Shown: in pieces, positions 7,649 to 15,912 of the stretch
Position numbering within the stretch: the first letter of the stretch is position 1
Layout: each line of letters starts with the position of its first letter
DNA from: Lentisphaeria bacterium UBA1791
GTDB lineage: Bacteria > Verrucomicrobiota > Lentisphaeria > Victivallales > Victivallaceae
Direction: 5' to 3'
NCBI GenBank assembly: GCA_002314455.1
Contig: DCFZ01000037.1
Location: forward strand, 1 to 26,980
Length of the DNA stretch: 26,980 nucleotides
Notes under the pieces: generated by a model
Database searches by the model: none
The model's input: the letters and a program-made list of their open reading frames with translations, nothing else
What the model was told of the DNA's origin: nothing
Program-made: the position numbers and the translations under genes

Positions 7649-9270
7649 GGTTTTTTTCCTTCCGGTTTTATCGTATTTTCCTGTTGAATTGCTTCCAGTT
7701 CCAGCGCCTGTCGGAGCATTGCCGATTGCGCGGGGGGTAAATTGGCGAGGTAAAAGCGGGTGATATCCGCTTTGATGTCGTTGTAAGGCGGCAGTTTGAC
7801 GCGGTCGTTGTCACCGACTTCATGCATATATGATTGATAAAGATAACGCGCCATGCGCTCGTAGGAAAGCGCCTCCGCGTGCTGACCGATCACGAGATAC
7901 TGGATCGAAGTCGAGAGCAAACCATTGATGATGGCGCTCGCTTGTTTGACGTCGTTGTCGCGGATCTCATCTTTCCAGACGGAAAAGATGTATTGCTCGA
8001 AATTCTGCTTTTTGTAGGCGTCGTCGGTGTCGGCGAGTTTCCGGTAATATTTTTCCGCCTCGCGGTAAAGTCCGTAAGAGTAAAGGAGCGGCACGGCGTT
8101 TTTGAGAAAGTTGATCCGCTTGCTGTGCGCGGCGTTGGCGAATCCGGCGTCGTAGGCGCACTCTTTTTCATATTGATCGAGCGACGCCAGCGTCGCATCG
8201 CCGATCCCGAAGTTGGGGACAAATGCGATCTGGTTGTCCCCGACGATGCGGATGATGCCCGCGCGGAAAGCCGCGACCAGCGCATCGTTGAGCAACCGTT
8301 TGCAAAACAGGGCGTTTTTCTCATCGGCTTCGACGCCGAGCGACGCCCAGTAGACCGCTTGCGATTCTGCCGTGCGCCAGTCGAGTTCCCCGTATTTCTG
8401 ATTGAGCGCAAGCATTTTTGCCGGTTCGAGCTTTTCGACGCGACGGATCCTTTCGGCGCGCAACGCGGCGTCGACGCGGTGGCGAAGCTCCTCGTTTCCG
8501 GGGAGGAAATCGTCGGGCAGCGAAGCGGGCGTCCGGTTGGAAAATTTCAGATAAAGATCATCGTAAAAGCGGTCGAAGTTGGCGTCATCTTGCCATAAAT
8601 CCGCTTTATTGGCGGCAAATGCGCGGTGGAAATCCGCTTTGCTTTTAGGGGCGTTTGCCATTGCGACGAAATCAGGCTTTGCCCCGAGCAACGCGCTCAT
8701 TTTTTCCGCCTGTTTAAGCTTGTAAAAGCTTTGCGCGTCATCCATCGTGTCGCCCATTTTATGGTAATAGATCCACGCGAGTTCGCGGTAGATTTCGGGG
8801 TCGTCCGGATTGTAGAGCAATGCGCGTTCCTTAAAGAGCGCGATCCCCTCCTGGACCCAGCGCCACCGCTCGGCGGGATCGCTCGTGGTCACGGAAATGT
8901 TGTAGGCGAGATTCCAGCCGAGGTAAGCGATCGCGGCGGCGTAGTTGGGTTGCAGATCAATGATCCAGCGCGAGAGTTGCACGAGTTCAAAGTTGCGCCC
9001 CTCGCTTTTCATGCGTTCGGCGCGCAACCAGAGGATGTCCGCCGCGAGCCCCCGGAAACTGCCCAATGCCTTTTGGATGAAATGAATGGCGGCGCGGTCG
9101 TCGTCGCCCGTGTCGTTGGGGATCGCCTGGGCGGAAACGTCGGAAAAGCGCAACCGTTTTTCCTGTGCGGTTTTCAGCAACCGGTTTTGGATGATGATGA
9201 TCCCCCAAATGAGGAGCACGCTCGCCGCCAGCGGCAAAGCAAACCGTTTGATGATCGCAAAAAATTTCAT
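7645..9270 (-). CDS. membrane-anchored TPR-like protein
   Basis: A 541-aa protein with one N-terminal transmembrane helix at about 10-28 and a long helical region outside. Several stretches look like TPR or related helical repeats, for example NYAAAIAYLGWNLAYN, NPDDPEIYRELAWIYYHKMG and LYREAEKYYRKLADTDDAYK. By topology (short basic N-terminus inside) the repeats should be periplasmic. No catalytic motif is visible. Its start overlaps the ABC permease stop by 4 nt (ATGA), and its stop overlaps the lipoprotein start in the same way. It is therefore most likely a periplasmic partner of the ABC transporter or of the SPFH complex (inference). Similar permease/TPR pairs occur in PVC genomes to my knowledge. 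Confidence 0.75.
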   Translation of the reverse strand: MKFFAIIKRFALPLAASVLLIWGIIIIQNRLLKTAQEKRLRFSDVSAQAIPNDTGDDDRAAIHFIQKALGSFRGLAADILWLRAERMKSEGRNFELVQLSRWIIDLQPNYAAAIAYLGWNLAYNISVTTSDPAERWRWVQEGIALFKERALLYNPDDPEIYRELAWIYYHKMGDTMDDAQSFYKLKQAEKMSALLGAKPDFVAMANAPKSKADFHRAFAANKADLWQDDANFDRFYDDLYLKFSNRTPASLPDDFLPGNEELRHRVDAALRAERIRRVEKLEPAKMLALNQKYGELDWRTAESQAVYWASLGVEADEKNALFCKRLLNDALVAAFRAGIIRIVGDNQIAFVPNFGIGDATLASLDQYEKECAYDAGFANAAHSKRINFLKNAVPLLYSYGLYREAEKYYRKLADTDDAYKKQNFEQYIFSVWKDEIRDNDVKQASAIINGLLSTSIQYLVIGQHAEALSYERMARYLYQSYMHEVGDNDRVKLPPYNDIKADITRFYLANLPPAQSAMLRQALELEAIQQENTIKPEGKKP

Positions 9271-10652
9271 CTTCTCACCGCCATTGCAAGTTCACGGTTG
9301 CGATAGATGAGTCCGCCGAGCAGAAACAGCGGCACGGTTCGCAACAAGACGCTGAAAAGAAAGAGATTGCCCAGCATCGAAAATTCGACGAGCTCGCCGT
9401 TGGAAACCAGTTCCGTCGCGTCGAAGTGTTGCAACGGCACGACGAAAAAGAGCACGCCTTTGGCGACATAGTAGCCGATGCGCGCCGTTAATTCCGGGTA
9501 CGAACGCTGGGTCGCCCAGAATTGCGAGAGCACCCCCACGAACAAATAGGCAAAGGAGCAAAAAACCGCCGTCGGCAGTGAAAGCAGCGAAGCAAAGGCG
9601 CAACCGATCGCGGCGAGCGACAAAACCAACAGCGCGCTGGAAAGCGTCATCCGGAAAAAGTTTTGCCCGAAACCGCAGACCGGGATCAACACTTTGGGGC
9701 TGTCCGTCGGTTGCATGAAGATCGCTTCCTCCTTGGGGTCGAGATTGAGTGCGCCCAACGGAAGAGTTCCCTCTTTTGTGATTGCTTCGGCGGGGATCCG
9801 CCGCTCGGTGTAGACGCCGCCCATCACTTGTTCCGGATCGTAGGAAAGAGGAAGAAAATCCACCGCTTCCTTGGCACCGGCGATTTCGGTGCGGGGAAGC
9901 CCCGCCAGCCAGAGCAGGCGCGTGGAACGCTGTTTGTTGCCCGCAAGGCCGCCGACAAATGTGCGGTAGCGCAAGACCAGCGCTCCTTTGAGGTCGGTCG
10001 GCAGATTTTGAAATTCCCATTTTTTCAGGACGTTGTATCGGATCTCGGCGTCTTTTGACATCGCCTCCTGCATCGCTTCCCGCTGGAAGTAGACGTCGTC
10101 GTTGAGGTTGACGGCATCTCCGGCAGCGATTGCGGCGGCGCGCTTTTTTTCCACGATCTTCTTGGCGGCGGCGTTGTAGTCGTCGTGTTTTGGCAGATAG
10201 ACGCGGCGCCCGACGAGGATCTCGTTGTTGATGCGCGCGCGCACCTCTGCGGCATATTCTCCGCGGCTGAAGCGGAATTTGATCACGCAAAAGATCGTGA
10301 GCGAAGCGATCGCCAGCAAAATCAGATTGATCCACGCGACGGCGCAGAATTTTGCCGTGTAGATCGTCCAGCGCGAAACCGGTTTGACCGCCACCAGTTG
10401 CAAATGCGCGGATTCCACATCCGCGTCGATCGCGAAACAGCCGAGCCAGATGGCACTGCAGCCGAGGAAAAAATTCAATCCGGCAGTCGAATAGAGCAAC
10501 GCGATGCGGATGAAATCCCCGGGATTGCGGTCGGTGATCAATGCCGGCAGCGCACAGCTCCACAAGACGAGCAGTGCGACCAGCACTCTGAAAAAGCGCG
10601 AGCGCAGCATTTGCCTGCACCCGACTCGGAAGATGGCGAAAAATCCCCGCAT
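9267..10652 (-). CDS. ABC-2 type transporter permease with large soluble loop
   Basis: Membrane subunit of the transporter whose ATPase is encoded 4 bp upstream. I take the ATG at 10652 (MRGFFAIFRV) because it lies just after the ATPase stop; the open frame runs 27 codons further upstream, but inside the ATPase gene. Hydrophobic segments lie at about 21-41, 49-73, 104-125, 333-358, 359-380, 393-408 and 425-449. This gives the three-plus-three layout of ABC-2 permeases, with a ~205-residue hydrophilic insertion between the third and fourth segments (about 126-330). That insertion is much longer than in a simple NatB/NosY type and is probably periplasmic. Substrate unknown. The 461 aa length is long for the family because of the insertion. 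Confidence 0.75.
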   Translation of the reverse strand: MRGFFAIFRVGCRQMLRSRFFRVLVALLVLWSCALPALITDRNPGDFIRIALLYSTAGLNFFLGCSAIWLGCFAIDADVESAHLQLVAVKPVSRWTIYTAKFCAVAWINLILLAIASLTIFCVIKFRFSRGEYAAEVRARINNEILVGRRVYLPKHDDYNAAAKKIVEKKRAAAIAAGDAVNLNDDVYFQREAMQEAMSKDAEIRYNVLKKWEFQNLPTDLKGALVLRYRTFVGGLAGNKQRSTRLLWLAGLPRTEIAGAKEAVDFLPLSYDPEQVMGGVYTERRIPAEAITKEGTLPLGALNLDPKEEAIFMQPTDSPKVLIPVCGFGQNFFRMTLSSALLVLSLAAIGCAFASLLSLPTAVFCSFAYLFVGVLSQFWATQRSYPELTARIGYYVAKGVLFFVVPLQHFDATELVSNGELVEFSMLGNLFLFSVLLRTVPLFLLGGLIYRNRELAMAVRR

Positions 10653-10656
10653 CGTT

Positions 10657-11826
10657 TTACTTCCCGCCGAAAAGCCGATCCAGTTTTTCCTCGGCTTTTG
10701 CCATTTTTTCTTTTTCCGATTCCGCGGCGGCAACGGGGGGCTCGACCTTTTCCGGTACTGCGTTTTCGCTCGTGAGCGCGCGCAGTTTTGCCTCCTCTTT
10801 CGCCGGATCGGCGACGACTTCGACCGCTTTTTCGCTTTGTACCGGAGCAGCTTTTTCTTCTACCATCAGCGATTGCAAAACGGCGTCGCGTGAATCGGGC
10901 GCACTCAAGTAGTCGGCGATTTTGCCGCCCGCCGCGGCGCCGCTGGTCGAAACGTTTTCATTTTTCGCCTGCAGAACGACGTCGAGGAAATATTGCTCCA
11001 GCGAGCGGCGCGGATGATCGACGACGAGCGACTGCGCGGGAAATTGCGCTTGCAACGCGGATTCAAACTTTTTCTGCGCGGCGGCGTCCGGCGCGGAAAA
11101 GGTCACGCGCGTTTGTTCGCCCATCGTGAGCAGATCGTCCAGTTTTCCCTGCGCGCGAATCTTGCCGCCATAGAGGATGACGACGTGATCGCAGACCTCC
11201 TCGACGTCGCTTAACAAATGGCTGGTGACCAAAATGGTTTTGCCCCGCTTTTTCAGGGTTAGAATCAGATCCTTGACTTCGCGACAGCCAATCGGGTCGA
11301 GACCGCTTGTCGGTTCGTCGAGGATCAGAAAATCGGGGTCGTTGATCATCGCCTGCGCGATGCCGATGCGCCGCGCCATGCCTTTGGAAAATTCCCCGAC
11401 CCGGCGGTCGCGCGCGTGAGAAAGCCCGACCATGTCGAGCAACTGGTCGATGCGGCTTTTGCGCTCCGCCGCCGAGAGGTGAAAGAGCGAACCGTAGAAA
11501 TCGAGCGTTTCGCGCGCCGTCAAATAAGGGTAAAGATAGGTTTCTTCCGGCAGATAGCCAATCTCTTTTTTGGTCTCGACCGCGCGGGGGCTTTTGCCGA
11601 AAACGGAAATGTCGCCAAACGTCGGATAGAGCAACCCCAGGATCATCTTGACGGTCGTCGATTTGCCCGAACCGTTGGGACCGAGCAAGGCGAAAACTTC
11701 GCCGTGGTGGATCTCAAAATCAATGCCGTCGACGGCTTTTACGCGCGCGCGACCCCAAAAGTCGCGAAAGGTCTTGACCAGTCCGCGGACGACGACGACC
11801 GGAAAATTTGTCTGCTTTTGATCCAT
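10657..11826 (-). CDS. ABC transporter ATP-binding protein with C-terminal extension
   Basis: ATPase of the CcmA/NatA-type (DrrA-like) exporter class. Visible are Walker A GPNGSGKST at 49-57, a signature variant EFSKGMARR at about 145-153, Walker B FLILDEP at 166-172 and the switch His in TSHLL (203). Residues 1-235 form the nucleotide-binding domain. About 240-285 look like the small accessory domain common in this class. Residues 286-389 are a charged Ala/Glu/Lys-rich extension ending in a coiled-coil-like segment and LDRLFGGK, which I do not recognise. The start has an AAAGGAA site located in the end of the preceding P-type ATPase gene (2-bp gap). It pairs with the permease directly downstream. 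Confidence 0.9.
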   Translation of the reverse strand: MDQKQTNFPVVVVRGLVKTFRDFWGRARVKAVDGIDFEIHHGEVFALLGPNGSGKSTTVKMILGLLYPTFGDISVFGKSPRAVETKKEIGYLPEETYLYPYLTARETLDFYGSLFHLSAAERKSRIDQLLDMVGLSHARDRRVGEFSKGMARRIGIAQAMINDPDFLILDEPTSGLDPIGCREVKDLILTLKKRGKTILVTSHLLSDVEEVCDHVVILYGGKIRAQGKLDDLLTMGEQTRVTFSAPDAAAQKKFESALQAQFPAQSLVVDHPRRSLEQYFLDVVLQAKNENVSTSGAAAGGKIADYLSAPDSRDAVLQSLMVEEKAAPVQSEKAVEVVADPAKEEAKLRALTSENAVPEKVEPPVAAAESEKEKMAKAEEKLDRLFGGK

Positions 11827-11828
11827 CG

Positions 11829-13832
11829 TTAAAGTTCCTTTTTTGCGTCGTCGAGCGTCAGTTCCTCGCCGGTGCGCACCAGCCGGGCGCTGTTGAAGAT
11901 GATGACCAGCGTGCTCGCCGCGTGGAGTACCGCCGCCCAGACCGGCGTCATAATGCCGGCGATCGAGAGGATCATGCCGCCAAAGACGAAAAGCATACCG
12001 AACGCGAGATTCTGATTGACGATCAGCCGCGATTTGCGGGAAAGTTTCAATAGCGCCGGAATGCGTCTTAAATCGTTGGTCATCAGTGCGATGGAAGCGC
12101 TGTTGATCGCGACGTCGCTGCCGATGGCGCCCATCGCGATGCCCATATCGCCGGCGGCGAGGGCAGGGGCGTCGTTGACGCCGTCGCCGACGACGGCGAC
12201 GCGGCCGTCGGCTTTCAATTTTTCGACAAAAGCGACTTTGCCTTGGGGCAGACAGCCGCTTTCATAAGAATCGATCTGCAGTTTGGCGGCGACTTCCGCG
12301 GCGACGGCTTCGCGGTCGCCCGTGACCATCGAACATTGCCGGATGCCGAGTGCGCGCAATTCGCTGATCATTTCCGCCGCTTCGTTGCGAAGCTTGTCGC
12401 GGAATCCGATCCAGCCGATGGGCGTGCCGTCAAAGACGACGTAGACGATGCTCATCGTATCGGAATCGGCGGCTTCTTCGTGCAAGGCAATCGCGCGATC
12501 GCGCAGGAAATTGGCGCGCCCGATGATCACTTTTTTGCCGTCGACGACGGCTTCGACGCCGCGGCCGTGAGTTTCCTGAAAGGCGCTGGCGTCGCGCAAC
12601 GGAATTTCCGCTTCACTGGCAAGTTTGACGAGCGCGAGCGCGGTCGGGTGGTTGCTGAACTTTTCGACCGAAGCCGCCACTTGCAGTAATTCGGCGTTGG
12701 TCGTCTTGCCGAAAGGATGGATCGCGACGACGGAAAGGATCCCGTCAGTCAGCGTGCCCGTCTTGTCGAAAACGAACGATTTGATGTGTGAAGCCAATTC
12801 CAGATGGGCGATGTTTTTGATGAAAATGCCGAGCCGAGCCGCCGCCGCAACCGCCGCGACGACCGCCGTCGGTGTCGCCAGCACGACCGCGCAGGGGCAG
12901 GAAATAACGAGAAACGCGATCACGGAGTTCATACTTTCGGTGAACCACCAGGTGAGACAGCCGATCATCAAAATCGTCGGCGTGTAGTATCCGGCATAGC
13001 GGTCGATGATGCGCACCGCCGGTGTGCGGCTGGCTTCCGCCTGCAGGATCATTTCCTGCACTTTGCCGAGCGTCGTGTCGCTGCCGATGCGGGTTACTTC
13101 GACGACGACCGCGCCGGTGAGGTTCTGGGTGCCGGCGAAAACGTCGCTGCCTTCGCCTTTTTCGACCGGGAGCGATTCCCCGGTGATCGACGCCTGATTA
13201 ACGGTGCTTTCGCCGGAAATGATCTTGCCGTCGACCGGGAAGTTTTCACCGGGACGCACGACGATGCGGTCGCGCAACGCAAGTTTGGTGGCGCGGACGC
13301 TTTCCTCTTTGCCGTCGGCATTCAGCCGGTTGGCGTTGTCGGGGGTGAGTTTCACCAGTTCCTCAATCGACCGCTGGGCGCCGCTTGCGGTGCGCGTTTC
13401 GATGATGATGGTAACGAGCAGGAAAAAGGCAATCACGCCGGCGATCTGGAAATCGCCGCTCGCCAGCGCTGCGAGGATCGCCAGTGCGACGAGCTCGTTC
13501 ATGTAGACTTTGCCGCGGATGAGGTCTTTGACCGCGGTCACGATGATTGGAAAGGCGAGGATGAACGCGCCGAACAAAGCGCACAACTGCGCCGAAAATT
13601 TCTGTTCCGGAAAGACCGCGTTCAGCAAAAAGCTGTTGAGCGTCAGGATCCCGCCGGCGAGGACAAAAATGATCTTGCCCATCGAGCGGTCGTGACCGAC
13701 GCCCTCCGAGTGGTGATCGTGACCGCAGATGCAAGTCCCGTCTTGCGTATGGTGGTCGTGACCGCAACTGCAGTTGGAATGATGATGATCGCAAGCGCAA
13801 TCGCGGCACGCGTTTTCAGTTTCGTGAGCCAT
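11829..13832 (-). CDS. P1B-type heavy-metal-translocating ATPase with Cys/His-rich N-terminus
   Basis: Membrane pump for a transition-metal ion. From the chosen ATG (13832, MAHETENACR) it is 667 aa; the longer open frame upstream lies inside hflK. Residues 9-48 are packed with Cys and His (CACDHHH, CSCGHDHH, CICGHDHH) instead of a classical ferredoxin-like HMA domain. Key motifs are ITGES (216-220), the metal-site SCPC (311-314), phosphorylated Asp356 in DKTGTLT, the HP pair at 395-396, MVTGD (502-506) and GDGVNDAPA (549-557). By hand alignment to E. coli ZntA, Lys693 becomes Val616 and Asp714 becomes His637, so the last membrane helices differ from Zn/Cd/Pb pumps and recall the Co-type HEGGT region. 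Metal specificity is therefore open. It overlaps hflK by 17 nt. Confidence 0.88.
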   Translation of the reverse strand: MAHETENACRDCACDHHHSNCSCGHDHHTQDGTCICGHDHHSEGVGHDRSMGKIIFVLAGGILTLNSFLLNAVFPEQKFSAQLCALFGAFILAFPIIVTAVKDLIRGKVYMNELVALAILAALASGDFQIAGVIAFFLLVTIIIETRTASGAQRSIEELVKLTPDNANRLNADGKEESVRATKLALRDRIVVRPGENFPVDGKIISGESTVNQASITGESLPVEKGEGSDVFAGTQNLTGAVVVEVTRIGSDTTLGKVQEMILQAEASRTPAVRIIDRYAGYYTPTILMIGCLTWWFTESMNSVIAFLVISCPCAVVLATPTAVVAAVAAAARLGIFIKNIAHLELASHIKSFVFDKTGTLTDGILSVVAIHPFGKTTNAELLQVAASVEKFSNHPTALALVKLASEAEIPLRDASAFQETHGRGVEAVVDGKKVIIGRANFLRDRAIALHEEAADSDTMSIVYVVFDGTPIGWIGFRDKLRNEAAEMISELRALGIRQCSMVTGDREAVAAEVAAKLQIDSYESGCLPQGKVAFVEKLKADGRVAVVGDGVNDAPALAAGDMGIAMGAIGSDVAINSASIALMTNDLRRIPALLKLSRKSRLIVNQNLAFGMLFVFGGMILSIAGIMTPVWAAVLHAASTLVIIFNSARLVRTGEELTLDDAKKEL

Positions 13833-14955
13833 CGCTTTTCTCTTTCTCCTCTTTGTCCGCCACGGGCTTTTTCGTTTCGGGATTGAGCTTGATGCGGAGC
13901 TGTTTGCGCACTTCCCCGGCGGTGCCGAGGATGAATTTATTGCCGTCAAGCTCTTTGAGCGCATCGCTCAAGGCGCTGGTGTAAAGCGCCATCAGGATCG
14001 TTTCGGGCGACTTCTGATACTCTTTGTTGATCCCTTCAAAGTAGGTGCTTTCCGCACGGACGACGGAAACGACCTGTTTTCGGTAGGTTTCCGCATCCGC
14101 GAGGATCTCCGCCTTTTTCGCCATCGTATCGTTGCGGACGCTGATCTCGTAGGCGCGCGCTTCGTTGCGGAGCGTATCGCGGGTGTTGCCGGAAGCCGTC
14201 ACATCCTCGAATGCCTGTTTGGTCGCGTCGGGGGGCGCAACGCGGTTGAGCGTGACGCTGACGATCTCGATGCCGCAGTCCAGTTGATTGACGGCGGCGG
14301 AAAATTGCGACAACACCTTTTCGTTGTAGGCGCTTTGACCGGAGGAAAGGATCTCGTCGACTTTGCTGGAGGCGGTCACTTCGAGCAAGATTTGCGTAAA
14401 GAGCGCCTTGAGCAACGTCTGCGGCCCCCGCGTGCCGGAGAAGCCGTCGCCGTCTTTTTCAACGGTGTCGGGTTCGGCTTTGCCGTTGACGACCGGTTTC
14501 GCCGGCGTCGTCAGCTTGGTGTAGTATTTGACCGGATCGGTAACGCGGTAGCCGATGTTCCACGAGGTGTGGACGATGTTGGCGTCGCCGGTCAAGAGAT
14601 AACGGTCGCGCCCGGGGATCAGCGCCGTCTGCGCGGTTTCGCTTGCCTGGGCGCCAAGTTCGATCGTCAGAAATTGCTGATTGGTCTGGATCCGGACGAT
14701 CTGATGAACGGGGTAGGGAATGTACCAGTGACCGCCGGAAGTGAGACAGTCGACGACTTTGCCGAAGCGCAGGACGACGACCGCCTGTTGCGGTTCGACG
14801 GAAAAGTATCCGCCGAAAGAGACAAAGTAGATCAACAGCAGTACGATGATGCCGAGCATGATGCCGAATGCCCAGCGCAGACTTTTGACCAGCGCCGCGA
14901 GACCGTTGCCGAAACGGCCGTCGTCGAGGGAGGCGGGATTTTCGTGTTGATCCAT
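13816..14955 (-). CDS. HflK-like SPFH/prohibitin-domain membrane protein
   Basis: A 379-aa stomatin/prohibitin-family protein. It has a single transmembrane helix at about 26-48, the SPFH domain beginning with FSVEPQQAVVVLRFGK, and a C-terminal Ala/Glu-rich coiled coil (about 270-330). The family forms ring or cage complexes around membrane partners; HflK/HflC regulate FtsH, but no ftsH is in view. It is longer than its HflC-like neighbour, as HflK usually is. It starts 4 bp after the HflC-like stop, the reverse of the usual hflK-hflC order in E. coli. The C-terminus is charged (KPVADKEEKEKSDG) and its coding end carries the ribosome binding site of the P-type ATPase gene. Confidence 0.85.
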   Translation of the reverse strand: MDQHENPASLDDGRFGNGLAALVKSLRWAFGIMLGIIVLLLIYFVSFGGYFSVEPQQAVVVLRFGKVVDCLTSGGHWYIPYPVHQIVRIQTNQQFLTIELGAQASETAQTALIPGRDRYLLTGDANIVHTSWNIGYRVTDPVKYYTKLTTPAKPVVNGKAEPDTVEKDGDGFSGTRGPQTLLKALFTQILLEVTASSKVDEILSSGQSAYNEKVLSQFSAAVNQLDCGIEIVSVTLNRVAPPDATKQAFEDVTASGNTRDTLRNEARAYEISVRNDTMAKKAEILADAETYRKQVVSVVRAESTYFEGINKEYQKSPETILMALYTSALSDALKELDGNKFILGTAGEVRKQLRIKLNPETKKPVADKEEKEKSDGSRN

Positions 14956-14959
14956 CGTT

Positions 14960-15892
14960 TTAATCCTGCTTTTTGACTGGCGCGGAAATCTTGCGCTCGG
15001 TTTCCTGTTTGAGAAGCGTAAACGGCACCGTGTCGGTGTCGAGGATCAGCGTCGTGCGTCCCTTGAGGACGGTGCGCAGGGAATCGAGCTGGCGCAAAAA
15101 GAGCGCGAGTTCCGGATTTTCCTTGAATTTGGCGTAATAGACGGCGGCTTCGGCGTCGCCGCGGGCGCGGATCTCTTTGGCCTGCGCTTCGGCGTCGGCG
15201 AGGGCGATGGTGCGTTCGCTGTCGGCCTTGATGCGGATCTGCCGCGCTTCGCTTTCACCCTCGGCGATGTTTTTGTCGGCGATGCGCTTGCGCTCGGCGA
15301 TCATGCGGGCGAAAACTTTTTCGCTGATCGTCTGCGGCACCTGAACGGCGTTGATGCCGACCGATTCGATGGTGATGCCGTAATTGGCGGTGCGCTGTTG
15401 CAGATCTTTGAGAATCGCCTGTTGGATCGCCTGAAATTTCAATTCCTTGGCGTCGGGGTTGATGATCTCGTTGAAGCGGTAGGTGCCGAAGGCGGCGTTT
15501 TTCGCACTGCGCATCCACGAATTGAGCTGACTGTCGGCGTTGGCGGTCGTGTTGAACGTGGTGAAAAACTGCTTCGCATCGGAAATGCGGTAGGTGACAT
15601 AGATACCGACGAGGATGTTGTGCTGGTCGGCGGTCGACGTTTCCTCGAGCTTGCCGGCGCCGCCTTCAAAACAGCGGATGCGCTTGTCAAAACGGTAGAT
15701 TTTCTGGAAAGGATAGGGCCAGCAGAAGTGCAATCCCGGCTCGGTGACGACGGAAGGCCTGCCAAAAGTGGTGACGACGGCGACCTCGTTCTGATTGAGC
15801 TGATAGGAAAAGACCGCGACGAGCAATATCGCCGCGACGATGAAACCGAGCAACATCGTCGGCCAGTGCTTGAAAATCTCTTGTTTTTTCAT
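14960..15892 (-). CDS. HflC-like SPFH/prohibitin-domain membrane protein
   Basis: A 310-aa SPFH protein with one membrane helix at about 12-31, followed by NQNEVAVVTTFGRPSVV and the HFCWPYPFQKIYRFDKR segment typical of HflC. The coiled-coil IAERKRIADKNIAEGESEA with RIKADSERTIALADAEAQAK is very characteristic, with regularly spaced Ala/Glu. A GTG nine bases upstream would overlap the GGAG ribosome binding site, so I place the start at the ATG (15892), with GGAG eight bases before it. It sits between a long SPFH protein and an HflK-like one and likely co-assembles with both (inference). Confidence 0.88.
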   Translation of the reverse strand: MKKQEIFKHWPTMLLGFIVAAILLVAVFSYQLNQNEVAVVTTFGRPSVVTEPGLHFCWPYPFQKIYRFDKRIRCFEGGAGKLEETSTADQHNILVGIYVTYRISDAKQFFTTFNTTANADSQLNSWMRSAKNAAFGTYRFNEIINPDAKELKFQAIQQAILKDLQQRTANYGITIESVGINAVQVPQTISEKVFARMIAERKRIADKNIAEGESEARQIRIKADSERTIALADAEAQAKEIRARGDAEAAVYYAKFKENPELALFLRQLDSLRTVLKGRTTLILDTDTVPFTLLKQETERKISAPVKKQD

Positions 15893-15912
15893 AAAAATCA
15901 CTCCGTTGTGAA

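Noticed and set aside
10653..10733. N-terminal 27-residue extension of the ABC permease
   Set aside because: It lies inside the ATPase gene, is simply Lys/Arg-rich, and the ATG at 10652 fits the start of a normal permease right after the ATPase stop.
13833..13964. 44-residue extension of the P-type ATPase
   Set aside because: It reads through the hflK coding end in another frame and looks like a random Ser/Lys/Arg sequence; the ATG at 13832 begins the meaningful Cys/His cluster region.
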